Source of the DNA: an uncultured Bacilli bacterium
GTDB lineage: Bacteria; Bacillota_I; Bacilli_A; RF39; UBA660
Assembly (NCBI GenBank): GCA_947628745.1
Contig: CANRBB010000005.1
Location: 1 to 40,374, forward strand
Reading direction: 5' to 3'
DNA length: 40,374 nt
Position numbers and translations under genes: made by a program. Of the stretch, positions 19,664 to 28,499 are shown one piece after another; positions within the stretch are counted from its first letter, which is position 1, and each line of letters opens with the position of its first letter. Below the pieces are notes generated by a model. The model did not search any database. It saw only the letters and a program-made list of their open reading frames with translations, and was not told the origin of the DNA.

Positions 19664-21379
19664 TCAATTATCAAATAAGGATAATAGTTTTTGATATGCA
19701 TTTTTGTCTACTATTGATATAGCTTTAATAGCTAAATCAAGAGATTTTTTATAATCACCCTTAAAAAAATTCTTTTTGGCTTCTTCTAGATTTGTATCTA
19801 CTCCTTGATAGTGAGCTCGATAGCGATTACCATATACCATACAGCTTTCAGCTAGGGCTGCTGTTTTTATCATTTCGTTGGTAGTGTTATATAACTTTAA
19901 AACTAAATCTCTTGCTGTATCTACCCTTGTATTTAAAGTCTTAATTACTATTGGTTTTTTCTCTAGTTCTTTTATGACCTCTTTGATAGCCTCATTAGCC
20001 TCACTCAACTCTACGAAGTAGTTATCACTAATTAAAGGCAGTTTATAACTTTTAATTTTTCTTTTGCTATTTTGAAGAAATACTTCTATTTCGATTAATT
20101 GCTCACGTGCCCTTTGCTCATCATCATACATATTTCCTAATGAATTTAGAGCTGTATCTAGTTCATCAGACATATTTTTTATGCGAACGGTTAATTCCTC
20201 TATTTCCTTATGTAGTGTAGAATATGGTGTTGATTTGTTTTCTACTTTAGATAAAAGTTTGTTATAATCATCTTTAATTACTATTAAAGTTTTTCTGTCT
20301 TCTTCTATAATTTTAACATCGTCTTGGTTTAAATCATAATTACTTTTAATGGTATCAAGTTCATTGAATACTTCTTCAACTACTTTTTCTGTTTTGATTA
20401 ATTTTTTGGAAAAGTCTTTTTCCGCTTCTTCATAAACTTTTCGACTTAGTCTTTCTTTTTCAAAATCAATGAATAGGGAATCAAAGTAATCTAAGATGGT
20501 TTTTAATTCAAACATACAATCTTCTAAGTTTAATACCCTTATTTTATCTAATAGAGCACTTATTTTTTTGTTTGACTCTTCAACATTGTAATCTATATTT
20601 AGATATTCAAGGGGATAGCCTTGATTCTCCATATCCACTACTACTTCATTTACTTCTTTGATACGTTTCGGAATTAATTCTTTAGCCATTAATATTAAAT
20701 CAGGTACTTCTTTTATTACCAAACTTATGTGTTCTATCATGGCGTCTAAAGCTTTTACTATATGCACTACTTCATTATATTCATTTTTTTCCATGGCATT
20801 TTCAAAGCCTAAGAAATTTTTTTCGATATTTTCTAATTGAAGTGTAATAGCATCTTGCATTTCATCATATAAATTTTTGTGTTCTTGATATTCACTGTTT
20901 AGTTGGCGATATTTATTTTTTAATTTGGTAACTATACTTCGATATTTCTCATCACTTAAAGTTATTTCCTTTATTTCTTCTAATAAAGATTCACTGGACT
21001 CGCGAACTTTATATATTTCTAATTCTGTTTTGGCAAGGCGATAAAGACAATTTTCAAAATCTCTTTTTTCAATAAATGTATCAATATCAATTAACATATC
21101 ATCTAATTTTGGTAACCTTTCATTTTTGATAATGTCGTTTTTTTCATTCCAACGTTTATACTTGCTTTCTAAATCTTCGTTTTTAATGATTGGTTCTACT
21201 CGAGATAATTCTAAAGAGATAGGGATACTGGCCACCGTATTTTTTTGAACGTCTAATTCTTCTAATAACTTTTTATATTTTGCTACCTTCCTTTTTTTAC
21301 TTAAAAAGATGAATGTAATAATAAGTAAAAGAAGTGCAAAAGAAAAAATTACAATACATAATATAAGATTATTTTTCAT
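19664..21379 (-). CDS. ezrA: Septation ring formation regulator EzrA
   Basis: Single N-terminal TM followed by long coiled coils; located by thiI/SASP and rpsD as in Bacillus. Confidence 0.9.
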   Translation of the reverse strand: MKNNLILCIVIFSFALLLLIITFIFLSKKRKVAKYKKLLEELDVQKNTVASIPISLELSRVEPIIKNEDLESKYKRWNEKNDIIKNERLPKLDDMLIDIDTFIEKRDFENCLYRLAKTELEIYKVRESSESLLEEIKEITLSDEKYRSIVTKLKNKYRQLNSEYQEHKNLYDEMQDAITLQLENIEKNFLGFENAMEKNEYNEVVHIVKALDAMIEHISLVIKEVPDLILMAKELIPKRIKEVNEVVVDMENQGYPLEYLNIDYNVEESNKKISALLDKIRVLNLEDCMFELKTILDYFDSLFIDFEKERLSRKVYEEAEKDFSKKLIKTEKVVEEVFNELDTIKSNYDLNQDDVKIIEEDRKTLIVIKDDYNKLLSKVENKSTPYSTLHKEIEELTVRIKNMSDELDTALNSLGNMYDDEQRAREQLIEIEVFLQNSKRKIKSYKLPLISDNYFVELSEANEAIKEVIKELEKKPIVIKTLNTRVDTARDLVLKLYNTTNEMIKTAALAESCMVYGNRYRAHYQGVDTNLEEAKKNFFKGDYKKSLDLAIKAISIVDKNAYQKLLSLFDN

Positions 21380-21480
21380 TCATAAATCACCTCTAGCCTG
21401 TAAATATTTTATCACAGAAAGAGCATATATTTCTACTTTTTTTTACAATATTAGTTACTTGGGTGAAATTTGATTGAGAT

Positions 21481-21520
21481 GGAGGGCAAATATTTTCATA
21501 GGAGGGCAAATATTTTCGTG
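21481..21520. repeat. Two tandem 20-bp repeats directly upstream of the rpsD promoter
   Basis: GGAGGGCAAATATTTTCATA / GGAGGGCAAATATTTTCGTG. Confidence 0.95.
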
Positions 21521-21527
21521 GAAATTA

Positions 21528-21555
21528 TTGACAGATAAGCTTTTTGTGTTATAAT
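21528..21555 (+). promoter_or_regulatory. Sigma-A promoter of rpsD
   Basis: TTGACA-N16-TATAAT. Confidence 0.85.
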
Positions 21556-21561
21556 TTATCT

Positions 21562-21720
21562 TGCATGTTGAATTAGACTTGTTGTTTGTAACAGCGTGAT
21601 TAGAGAATTTAATGTGTTTTTCAATTATAGTTTAGTAACCTGTGCTGTTAGGCGAAAAAAATAAGAGAAACTCCCTAAATTATGACTAATCTGTTTAATG
21701 TAATATGTAAAAATTAAGAA
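21562..21720 (+). promoter_or_regulatory. rpsD 5' leader, candidate S4 autoregulatory RNA
   Basis: ~160-nt untranslated leader between a strong promoter and rpsD; autoregulated rpsD leaders are established in Bacillus. Confidence 0.5.
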
Positions 21721-21732
21721 AGGAGATTGAAT

Positions 21733-22335
21733 ATGGCAAGATATACTGGTCCTAGTTATAAGAAAGCTCGTCGTGTTGGTTTCTCTATCAGTGAAACTGG
21801 AAAAGAGTTAGCTCGTCGTCCTTATGCTCCTGGTCAACATGGAAAAAATCGTAGAGCAAAACTATCTGATTATGGTACTCAATTAAAAGAAAAACAAAAA
21901 CTTCGTTTTATGTATGGCTTAAATGAGAAACAATTCCGTAAGACATTTGAAGAAGCTGGTAAAATGAGTGGTATCCATGGTGATAATTTCCTAAGATTAC
22001 TAGAGTCTCGACTTGATAATATTTGCTATCGTTTAGGTTTTGCAACTACTCGCCGTGGTGCTAGACAATTAGTTAATCACGGACATGTTACTGTTAATGG
22101 TAAAAAAGTAGATATTCCATCATATAGATGTAAACCTGGTGATGTAATTGCTATTAAGGAAAACTCAAAAGAGCATAAAGCTGTCAAAGAAGCATTAGAA
22201 AAAGTTACTAAACGAGTTGAATTTGTTACTTTTGATGCTACTAAGATGAGTGGTACTTATGTGAGATATCCAGAACGTAGTGAATTGAATATGGATATTG
22301 ATGAATCATTAATTGTTGAATTTTACAATAAATAA
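21733..22335 (+). CDS. rpsD: 30S ribosomal protein S4
   Basis: [18 protein letters not shown]...[10 protein letters not shown]...[22 protein letters not shown]. Confidence 0.99.
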   Translation: MARYTGPSYKKARRVGFSISETGKELARRPYAPGQHGKNRRAKLSDYGTQLKEKQKLRFMYGLNEKQFRKTFEEAGKMSGIHGDNFLRLLESRLDNICYRLGFATTRRGARQLVNHGHVTVNGKKVDIPSYRCKPGDVIAIKENSKEHKAVKEALEKVTKRVEFVTFDATKMSGTYVRYPERSELNMDIDESLIVEFYNK

Positions 22336-22371
22336 AAGATATCATGTAAATAAAAGGGTGATATCTTTTTT
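22334..22371 (+). terminator. Terminator of rpsD
   Basis: 11-bp stem AAAAGATATCA/TGATATCTTTT followed by T run. Confidence 0.85.
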
Positions 22372-22897
22372 AGTACATTATTTTTTCAAAATGGCAGTTT
22401 GGAACATCTTTTAATAATATTTTATTATTTTTAACTAGTATGTTTTGTAAGATAGGGAGTATCGAGGAGTGTGTAACAATTAAGACGTTTTTTTCTTTAT
22501 AGTCAGTTAAAATGTCTTGAACAAATAATTGGCATCTTTTCACAACACGGCTTATTGATTCAACGTTTAAATCGCTACTGTTGACTTTTAAGTCTAGATA
22601 CTTTTCTTTATCAAATGAAGAAAGAGCTTCTTCGGTTAACTGTCCCATATTCCTGGCGATAAGGCGCTCATCTTTTATAATATATACTTTATCTCCAACT
22701 AGCCCAAAAGCGGTTTCTAAGGTTCTAAAAAGTGGTGATGTATAACATATATCTAGAGATAGATTTTTAATTTTTTGTCGTAATTTTTTTACATGATGAA
22801 CACCATTATTATTTAAATGAGTGTTCTTTTGACCTTGGATGATTTTTTTCTCCGAATAATCAGTCTGTCCACTGGATACTAAATATATTGTTGTCAC
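22370..22897 (-). CDS. Histidine-phosphatase (phosphoglycerate mutase) superfamily protein, probably catalytically degenerate (GTG start)
   Basis: TTIYLVSSGQTDYSEKKIIQGQKNTHLNNNG, SPLFRTLETA, VTHSS; AGGAG RBS. Confidence 0.85.
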   Translation of the reverse strand: MTTIYLVSSGQTDYSEKKIIQGQKNTHLNNNGVHHVKKLRQKIKNLSLDICYTSPLFRTLETAFGLVGDKVYIIKDERLIARNMGQLTEEALSSFDKEKYLDLKVNSSDLNVESISRVVKRCQLFVQDILTDYKEKNVLIVTHSSILPILQNILVKNNKILLKDVPNCHFEKIMY

Positions 22898-22910
22898 TTT
22901 AATCTCCTCT

Positions 22911-24143
22911 TTAAGAAAATGAAATAATGAAATATTTCTTTTTACCTCTTCTAATAATTACGTATCTGCCACCTATGGCCTCTTTTTTAGTAATCATATA
23001 TTCCTGACTGTTAATTTTAATACCATTAATGCTGATTGATGAGGTAGATATGAATTCACGTGCTTCTCTTTTACTTTTACAAATAGATGCTTCTACTAAT
23101 AAGTCAACGATATTCATTTCATTTGATATCTCATATGGTGTTATTCCTTTAAAAGCTGTTTCTATTTCATTTTCATCTAACTGTTTAAGATTTCCATTAA
23201 ATAAGGCTTCACTTATTTTAACAGCTTCCTCATATTTTTCTGCACCATGTAATTCTGTGATAATTTCTCTTGCCAAAGCTTTGTGTGCCTCTCTTAATTC
23301 AGGGTGTTCTAAATTTTTCTTCTCATAGTCTTCTATTTCTTCCTTTGATAAGAAAGTAAATACTTTAAGATACTCTATTACTTTTTCATCATCAACATTA
23401 ATTAGGTATTGATATAATTCATAACTTGTGGTTTTAGCATCATCAAGCCATAGTGCGTTGCCTTCGCTTTTTCCAAACTTTCTACCATATTTATCTACAA
23501 TTAGGGGCATGGTGAAAGCATAGGCTTGTTTGCCAGTTACTTTTCTAATTAAGTCTACACCTGTTGTAATATTACCCCATTGATCAGAACCTGCAACCTG
23601 CATTACACAATTTTTATTTTGAAATAAATGAAGAAAGTCATAGCCTTGAATCAAAGTATATGAAAACTCAGCAAAGGTAATACCTGTTTCTAATCTTCTC
23701 CTGATTATATCTTTGTCAAGCATATAATTTATATTAATATTTTTACCTACATCTCTTAGGAAATCTACTAAATTAAATTGTTTAATCCAGTCATAATTAT
23801 TAACAACTTCAACATTACCATTAAAAATTCGTTCGACTTGTTCTTTAATGCCGATAAGATTTTTTTCTACCTGTTCTTTAGAAATTATTTCTCTTTCTGC
23901 CGTAGGTCTAGGGTCACCAATTAAGCCTGTGGCACCACCTACTAATAGAATTGGTTTATGGCCCATCCTAGCTAATCTTTTGGCAGTAATTAGTGATGAG
24001 TAATGACCTAAGTGTAGGCTGTCGGCAGTTGGATCTGTGCCCCAATAAAAGGTTAGGCTTTCTTCGTTTATTTTTTTTGAGATGTCGTCTCCGGCTATAT
24101 CTTTTATTAGTCCTCTCCATTTTAACTCTTCAAAATTTGTCAT
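22911..24143 (-). CDS. tyrS: Tyrosyl-tRNA synthetase
   Basis: YWGTDPTADSLHLGHYSSL, GSDQWGNITTG, KFGKSEGN; AGGAGG RBS at MTNFEELKWRG. Confidence 0.98.
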   Translation of the reverse strand: MTNFEELKWRGLIKDIAGDDISKKINEESLTFYWGTDPTADSLHLGHYSSLITAKRLARMGHKPILLVGGATGLIGDPRPTAEREIISKEQVEKNLIGIKEQVERIFNGNVEVVNNYDWIKQFNLVDFLRDVGKNININYMLDKDIIRRRLETGITFAEFSYTLIQGYDFLHLFQNKNCVMQVAGSDQWGNITTGVDLIRKVTGKQAYAFTMPLIVDKYGRKFGKSEGNALWLDDAKTTSYELYQYLINVDDEKVIEYLKVFTFLSKEEIEDYEKKNLEHPELREAHKALAREIITELHGAEKYEEAVKISEALFNGNLKQLDENEIETAFKGITPYEISNEMNIVDLLVEASICKSKREAREFISTSSISINGIKINSQEYMITKKEAIGGRYVIIRRGKKKYFIISFS

Positions 24144-24309
24144 TAATATTCCTCCTTTAATAATATTTCTATGGTGAAATACCATCATGAAATCAACTAG
24201 TTGCTATATAGAGTGTTTTTAGGTTTAGTTTTTGGCTTTATTTTAACATTATATTATTGCGTCAGTATGTAGTCGTAATTTATAGTAATAAAGAAAAATT
24301 TAATGGTAT

Positions 24310-24583
24310 CAAAAAAAATCCACCCTCTTAAGGGCGAATTTTTCCGCGGTACCACCTTATTTTTAGCTTTGCTAACACTCAATATCTTAAGGCGATAAAC
24401 CTTTTTTCTCATAATGTGTAATTCAAAAGTATTATTATTTCTATTTCCACCGACCATAGAATCTCTATAAATATATAATAAATTTTACTTTTCATTAGTC
24501 ATTGAAAAATAAATATATTAATGTTAAAGTTATGAGAAGATAACTTAATATAAATAATCGTCCAAATTTATATAAGTTCTTCT
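24310..24583 (-). promoter_or_regulatory. T-box leader (Tyr) of tyrS
   Basis: Minus strand AAGGTGGTACCGCGG, distal stem I AGAGATTCTATGGTCGGTGGAAATAG, candidate specifier UAC at 24429-24431, terminator CGCCCT-taag-AGGGTG-T8. Confidence 0.93.
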
Positions 24584-24590
24584 CATTTAT

Positions 24591-24618
24591 ATTGTAACAT
24601 TATTTTTGTTAATTTCAA
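24591..24618 (-). promoter_or_regulatory. Sigma-A promoter of the tyrS T-box transcript
   Basis: TTGAAA-N16-TACAAT. Confidence 0.65.
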
Positions 24619-24673
24619 AATGTTTTTTGTATACTTTTGCAAAAAAATGCTTATTTACATCCGTTAATTGTAA

Positions 24674-25084
24674 TTATTGAGCATTTTCTAACTTTTCTAA
24701 AACTTTTTTGGTAACTTCAATGGCTTTTTCTCTTACCTCTTCAGCAGCCTTTTCCAAAACAGGAGTTCCTTTTTTTACTGCTAAATCTACTAACTTTTGG
24801 GCTTGATCTTTTATTTCTTCACCTTTCTTTTTAGCTATTTTTAGGACTTTTTCTTTATCTAAATCTTCTATGTTTTGTTTGATTTCAGCAATTTTTATTT
24901 CAAATTCCTCTTGAATATCTTTTTTATCTAATGATTTTACCTTAGTCATTAATTCATCTGTTTTTTCTTTTAAATCCTTTCTTAATTCTGAACCTTTTTT
25001 AGGTGCAAATAGCACTCCTAAGCCTACTCCTAACGTAGCTCCTGCTACAAATGTTCCAATTCCTTTTTTATTACTCATAATCAT
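24674..25084 (-). CDS. YtxH-domain protein
   Basis: TFVAGATLGVGLGVLFAPKKGSELRKDLKEKTDEL is typical of YtxH. Confidence 0.9.
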   Translation of the reverse strand: MIMSNKKGIGTFVAGATLGVGLGVLFAPKKGSELRKDLKEKTDELMTKVKSLDKKDIQEEFEIKIAEIKQNIEDLDKEKVLKIAKKKGEEIKDQAQKLVDLAVKKGTPVLEKAAEEVREKAIEVTKKVLEKLENAQ

Positions 25085-25367
25085 TCTCCTTCTTTTTTTT
25101 ATTTTTTCTTGTTCTAAATATCTTAGCGATGACAGTAGCAGATGTGTCTAGAAATTTATTTGTTACTATTGATACGCTATTGCTCAATCTGTCTACTGTG
25201 TCAAACAAGGTATTCATGGAATTAACCTTTTCATCGACATTATCGATAATTTTATCGGCCTTATCCATAACCTTGATTGTTTTTAATCCTAAGATAGTTA
25301 GTACTATTAATAATATTATGCCTATTATATATAATAATACTTGTAATACGAAAATTGTTGTATCCAT
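25071..25367 (-). CDS. DUF948 (YtxG-like) membrane protein
   Basis: N-terminal TM and ~100-aa helical protein; overlaps ytxH start. Confidence 0.7.
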   Translation of the reverse strand: MDTTIFVLQVLLYIIGIILLIVLTILGLKTIKVMDKADKIIDNVDEKVNSMNTLFDTVDRLSNSVSIVTNKFLDTSATVIAKIFRTRKNKKKKENDYE

Positions 25368-25381
25368 TTCATTTCCTCCTT

Positions 25382-26434
25382 TTATTCATACATTGAATCA
25401 ATTAAATCGAATAAATTGTCTTCGTCACTAGTATTGGCCTCAGGTAGTTTATCATGTGGTGTTTCATCAACCTTTGAATCTTTAATAATAATAGTATTGT
25501 TAGTGTCTTCAACTTTAACTTCGCATCTTGGACTGTCTAGAGCTTTATTTTTTTCACTTCTGGTTGTTTTATCTTTATCAATGTAGTCTTTATTATATTC
25601 AAGTCCTAAATCTTCAAAATACTCTTCTGCATCTCCCATAGTGATATTATTAACTTCTGGAGTAGCCTCATCATTTGTTAAGTCTAGCAGCAAATTATTT
25701 GGAAGAGTATGGTCCTCACCTAAATTGTCATCGTTATTAATATCACGATTTAAATGGCCGAATGCTTTCTTTCGTATATCATCTAAATTCATTTTTTCGT
25801 GACTAATGGCACTACTTAATCTTATTTCTTGCTTAGTCTCCCTAGTATTTTGATTGGTTTCCGAAACAATTCCATATATTGGTGAAATTATTGGTGATGG
25901 TTTAAAAACCTCTTTTTCTTTTTGCTTTTCGTATTTGCCATATTCATGTGGGGTGTAATTTTCTAAGTAGCTTTCTGTTTTGGTTGCCTGATATAATTTA
26001 GGTTCAGGCTCCTTAGGCATAATATTATTTGATAAATCGACCTCGACTTCTCTTTTTATTTCGCTTCTTCTTTTGGGCTGGGGCCTTTCTTCAGGCATTC
26101 TGTCAGGTTGTTTATAGATTTCTTCATCGCTTCTTAAATCATCATCTGTAACAATAGTAAATTTGGGTTCTTCTTTTGGCTTACTTAATTCGCTGTCCAT
26201 GAATGTTTCTGGAGATGGAAGGGGCGAGGTATTAAAGTTATTTGCATTTTCTGTTTTCCTTTCGGGTGGGATTATCCTTTTAGCAATTGGTTTTTCCTCA
26301 ATTGTGTTTTTTTCTACTCCAATATGTTTCTTTTCTTTTTTTTGTTTGTCAGCTTTCGTTGTTTTAGGTTTTTCTTCTATTTCTACATACTCTTCTTCAA
26401 AAAGAGCATTTTTAAGCTTATCTAATAATTTCAT
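25382..26434 (-). CDS. Low-complexity, charged, probably disordered protein with N-terminal amphipathic helix
   Basis: MKLLDKLKNALFEEEYVEIEEKPK... then K/E/P/D-rich; good RBS. Confidence 0.7.
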   Translation of the reverse strand: MKLLDKLKNALFEEEYVEIEEKPKTTKADKQKKEKKHIGVEKNTIEEKPIAKRIIPPERKTENANNFNTSPLPSPETFMDSELSKPKEEPKFTIVTDDDLRSDEEIYKQPDRMPEERPQPKRRSEIKREVEVDLSNNIMPKEPEPKLYQATKTESYLENYTPHEYGKYEKQKEKEVFKPSPIISPIYGIVSETNQNTRETKQEIRLSSAISHEKMNLDDIRKKAFGHLNRDINNDDNLGEDHTLPNNLLLDLTNDEATPEVNNITMGDAEEYFEDLGLEYNKDYIDKDKTTRSEKNKALDSPRCEVKVEDTNNTIIIKDSKVDETPHDKLPEANTSDEDNLFDLIDSMYE

Positions 26435-26445
26435 AAAGCACCTCT

Positions 26446-27129
26446 CTACTCATCATCGCTAGTTATGTCTATTTGATCTTCGTTTGGTAATCCACTATTT
26501 CTGTCATTACTTTTATCGTATTGTTCAATATAATCAAGGTAATTTGTAGTCGATTTCTTACTAGTGAATATATTGAAGTTTTCCTCCTTGTAATTAAGAA
26601 CATTATCCCCAACTAGAGTGGCTAAAACTTTGTCATTATATTTTAAAGAAGATAATACTTGGCTAATATTGATGATAGTATTATTCAAATGACGTTCACT
26701 AGTATATACTTCTATTTTACCATAATTATAGACAGCTTCAACAAAATATTTATTATTTATTTCATTTATTTCTAAATAGCCATCTGTTTTTCTTTTTTTT
26801 GAACTTATCTTTTTGGAAAAATAGCTATTTTTATCTTCCTTGTAAGTATTGGGAGCTTTATTGTAGTACCCTACCGCATCTATATATATATAGTATTTAT
26901 TATTGTATTCATCGGCAAGAATAGTATTATATTCTTCCTTATTTACGATTTTTAAAGTATTTGGAATATAATAAGAATAGCCATCAAAAGAAATGTTTTT
27001 TAAATTGTTGTCTTGCAATAACACATCATCGATTATGCTATCAATACTGCTTGATTGCAAGGTATCAATACTGCAACCAGTCGTTATTAATAGTATGGTT
27101 AATAATATAAGTATTCTCTTTTTGTTCAT
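26446..27129 (-). CDS. Putative lipoprotein, unknown function
   Basis: MNKKRILILLTILLITTGCS lipobox. Confidence 0.75.
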   Translation of the reverse strand: MNKKRILILLTILLITTGCSIDTLQSSSIDSIIDDVLLQDNNLKNISFDGYSYYIPNTLKIVNKEEYNTILADEYNNKYYIYIDAVGYYNKAPNTYKEDKNSYFSKKISSKKRKTDGYLEINEINNKYFVEAVYNYGKIEVYTSERHLNNTIINISQVLSSLKYNDKVLATLVGDNVLNYKEENFNIFTSKKSTTNYLDYIEQYDKSNDRNSGLPNEDQIDITSDDE

Positions 27130-27176
27130 AGTCACACCTACTCTATTCATTTATTAAATTATACCAAAATTATTTA

Positions 27177-27800
27177 TCACTTGCTAGCTTTTAGGTAATA
27201 AATTTTATTGCCCCTACTGATGAATTTATCTTCGTATTCTGTGGTAATGCGATCGGGCTCTTTTTGATTGAGGTCAAAGGTAATTTCACTTAAGCTATAT
27301 TGCTCTTGGCTTAATGTTTCAAGGGAGTAGATAAATAAAGCTTCATTATCTGTTCTCAACTCAATGGTATGTTTATCTTTAAATATTTTATCATATTTGT
27401 CTAGGAAAATTTTACTGGTTAGGCGACGATTATTGTGTCGAAGTTTAGGCCATGGGTCTGAAAAATTGAGAAATATTTTACTAATTTCTTTAGTAAAAAC
27501 TTGATCAATTTCTAAAGCATTTAGTCTTAATACCTTTAGATTCTTTAGCCCTTTTGGCAGCATAGGTAAACTACGAGCTAAAACATTGTCCTGTTTTTCT
27601 ATACCGATAAAGTTTATATTAGGAAATTTTTCTGCATGTTGTCTTATAAATTTCCCCATACCCATTCCTATCTCTACATATATAGGATTGTTATTGTTAA
27701 ATAATTGATGCCAAGAGGCCTGGTATCTGCTAGCATCTTCTACAATATATTCTGAATTTTTAATTATTTCTTCTTTATTTTTTATATTTCTTAATCTCAT
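27177..27800 (-). CDS. trmB: tRNA (guanine-N7-)-methyltransferase
   Basis: VEIGMGMGKFIRQHA, NFIGIEKQ, LNFSDPWPKLRHNNRRLT. Confidence 0.95.
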   Translation of the reverse strand: MRLRNIKNKEEIIKNSEYIVEDASRYQASWHQLFNNNNPIYVEIGMGMGKFIRQHAEKFPNINFIGIEKQDNVLARSLPMLPKGLKNLKVLRLNALEIDQVFTKEISKIFLNFSDPWPKLRHNNRRLTSKIFLDKYDKIFKDKHTIELRTDNEALFIYSLETLSQEQYSLSEITFDLNQKEPDRITTEYEDKFISRGNKIYYLKASK

Positions 27801-27889
27801 ATGAAACCTCTTCATAATTTTAGTTACATGATATATATTAACATATTTTTTTAATTTAGCATACAATATCAAGAGGAGTGACTGTAAAT

Positions 27890-28123
27890 ATGAACTACAA
27901 TGTGCCTTTTAGTCCCAATAATTATTCAACTGTATTTAATCCCATTATGGACCCATTCATTAAGATGCAACAGCTTGAACAAGAAGTTTATCAGTTAAAG
28001 AATGGTGTAAACAATCTCGAAAGAAGAATCTCAACTTTGGAAAATAATAAAAATAATAAAAGTAGTATAAGTCATTTGAATAGTGATGTGGGAACAAACA
28101 ATGAGGGCTTATACATGATTTAG
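27890..28123 (+). CDS. Small Asn-rich coiled-coil protein, unknown function
   Basis: MNYNVPFSPNNYSTVFNPIMDPF...LEQEVYQLKNGVNNLERRISTLENN; GAGGAG RBS; divergent from trmB. Confidence 0.65.
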   Translation: MNYNVPFSPNNYSTVFNPIMDPFIKMQQLEQEVYQLKNGVNNLERRISTLENNKNNKSSISHLNSDVGTNNEGLYMI

Positions 28124-28149
28124 GGTTTAAATACCAATGTTATTAACTT

Positions 28150-28198
28150 AAGAGAGATATAATGTGTTTAATAATGTTTTTAAACTATCTCTTTTTTT
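28150..28198 (+). terminator. Terminator after small coiled-coil gene
   Basis: AGAGATA...TATCTCT followed by T7. Confidence 0.65.
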
Positions 28199-28499
28199 AT
28201 GTGGAAATTAAAAAAGGCACAAATACGTAGTCTTTAGATTATGTTTAAAAGGCATTTGGTTTCTTAATATGTTTTTCGTTTATTTATATGATATCGATTT
28301 TTAGTATTATTAATCCTTTGATTTTTTCTTCCTGTTTTAACTGGAACTATATATTTTTTCAATGTTTTAGTACACTTTTTTTATTTTCTTTATTAAATAT
28401 GGTATACTAATAATGGATATAAGGGTTATGAGATGGTTGAAAAATAAAGGTATTTTTAGAAATTACTAAGTTTCATAGTAAGAGGGAGAAGATGGTATT

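Noticed and set aside
24254-24457. ORF of 67 aa (minus)
   Set aside because: Lies inside the tyrS T-box leader; RNA structure explains the sequence.
28335-28355. TTTTAACTGGAACT resembling the right end of the dispersed element
   Set aside because: Only about 11 bp match and no other element landmarks nearby.
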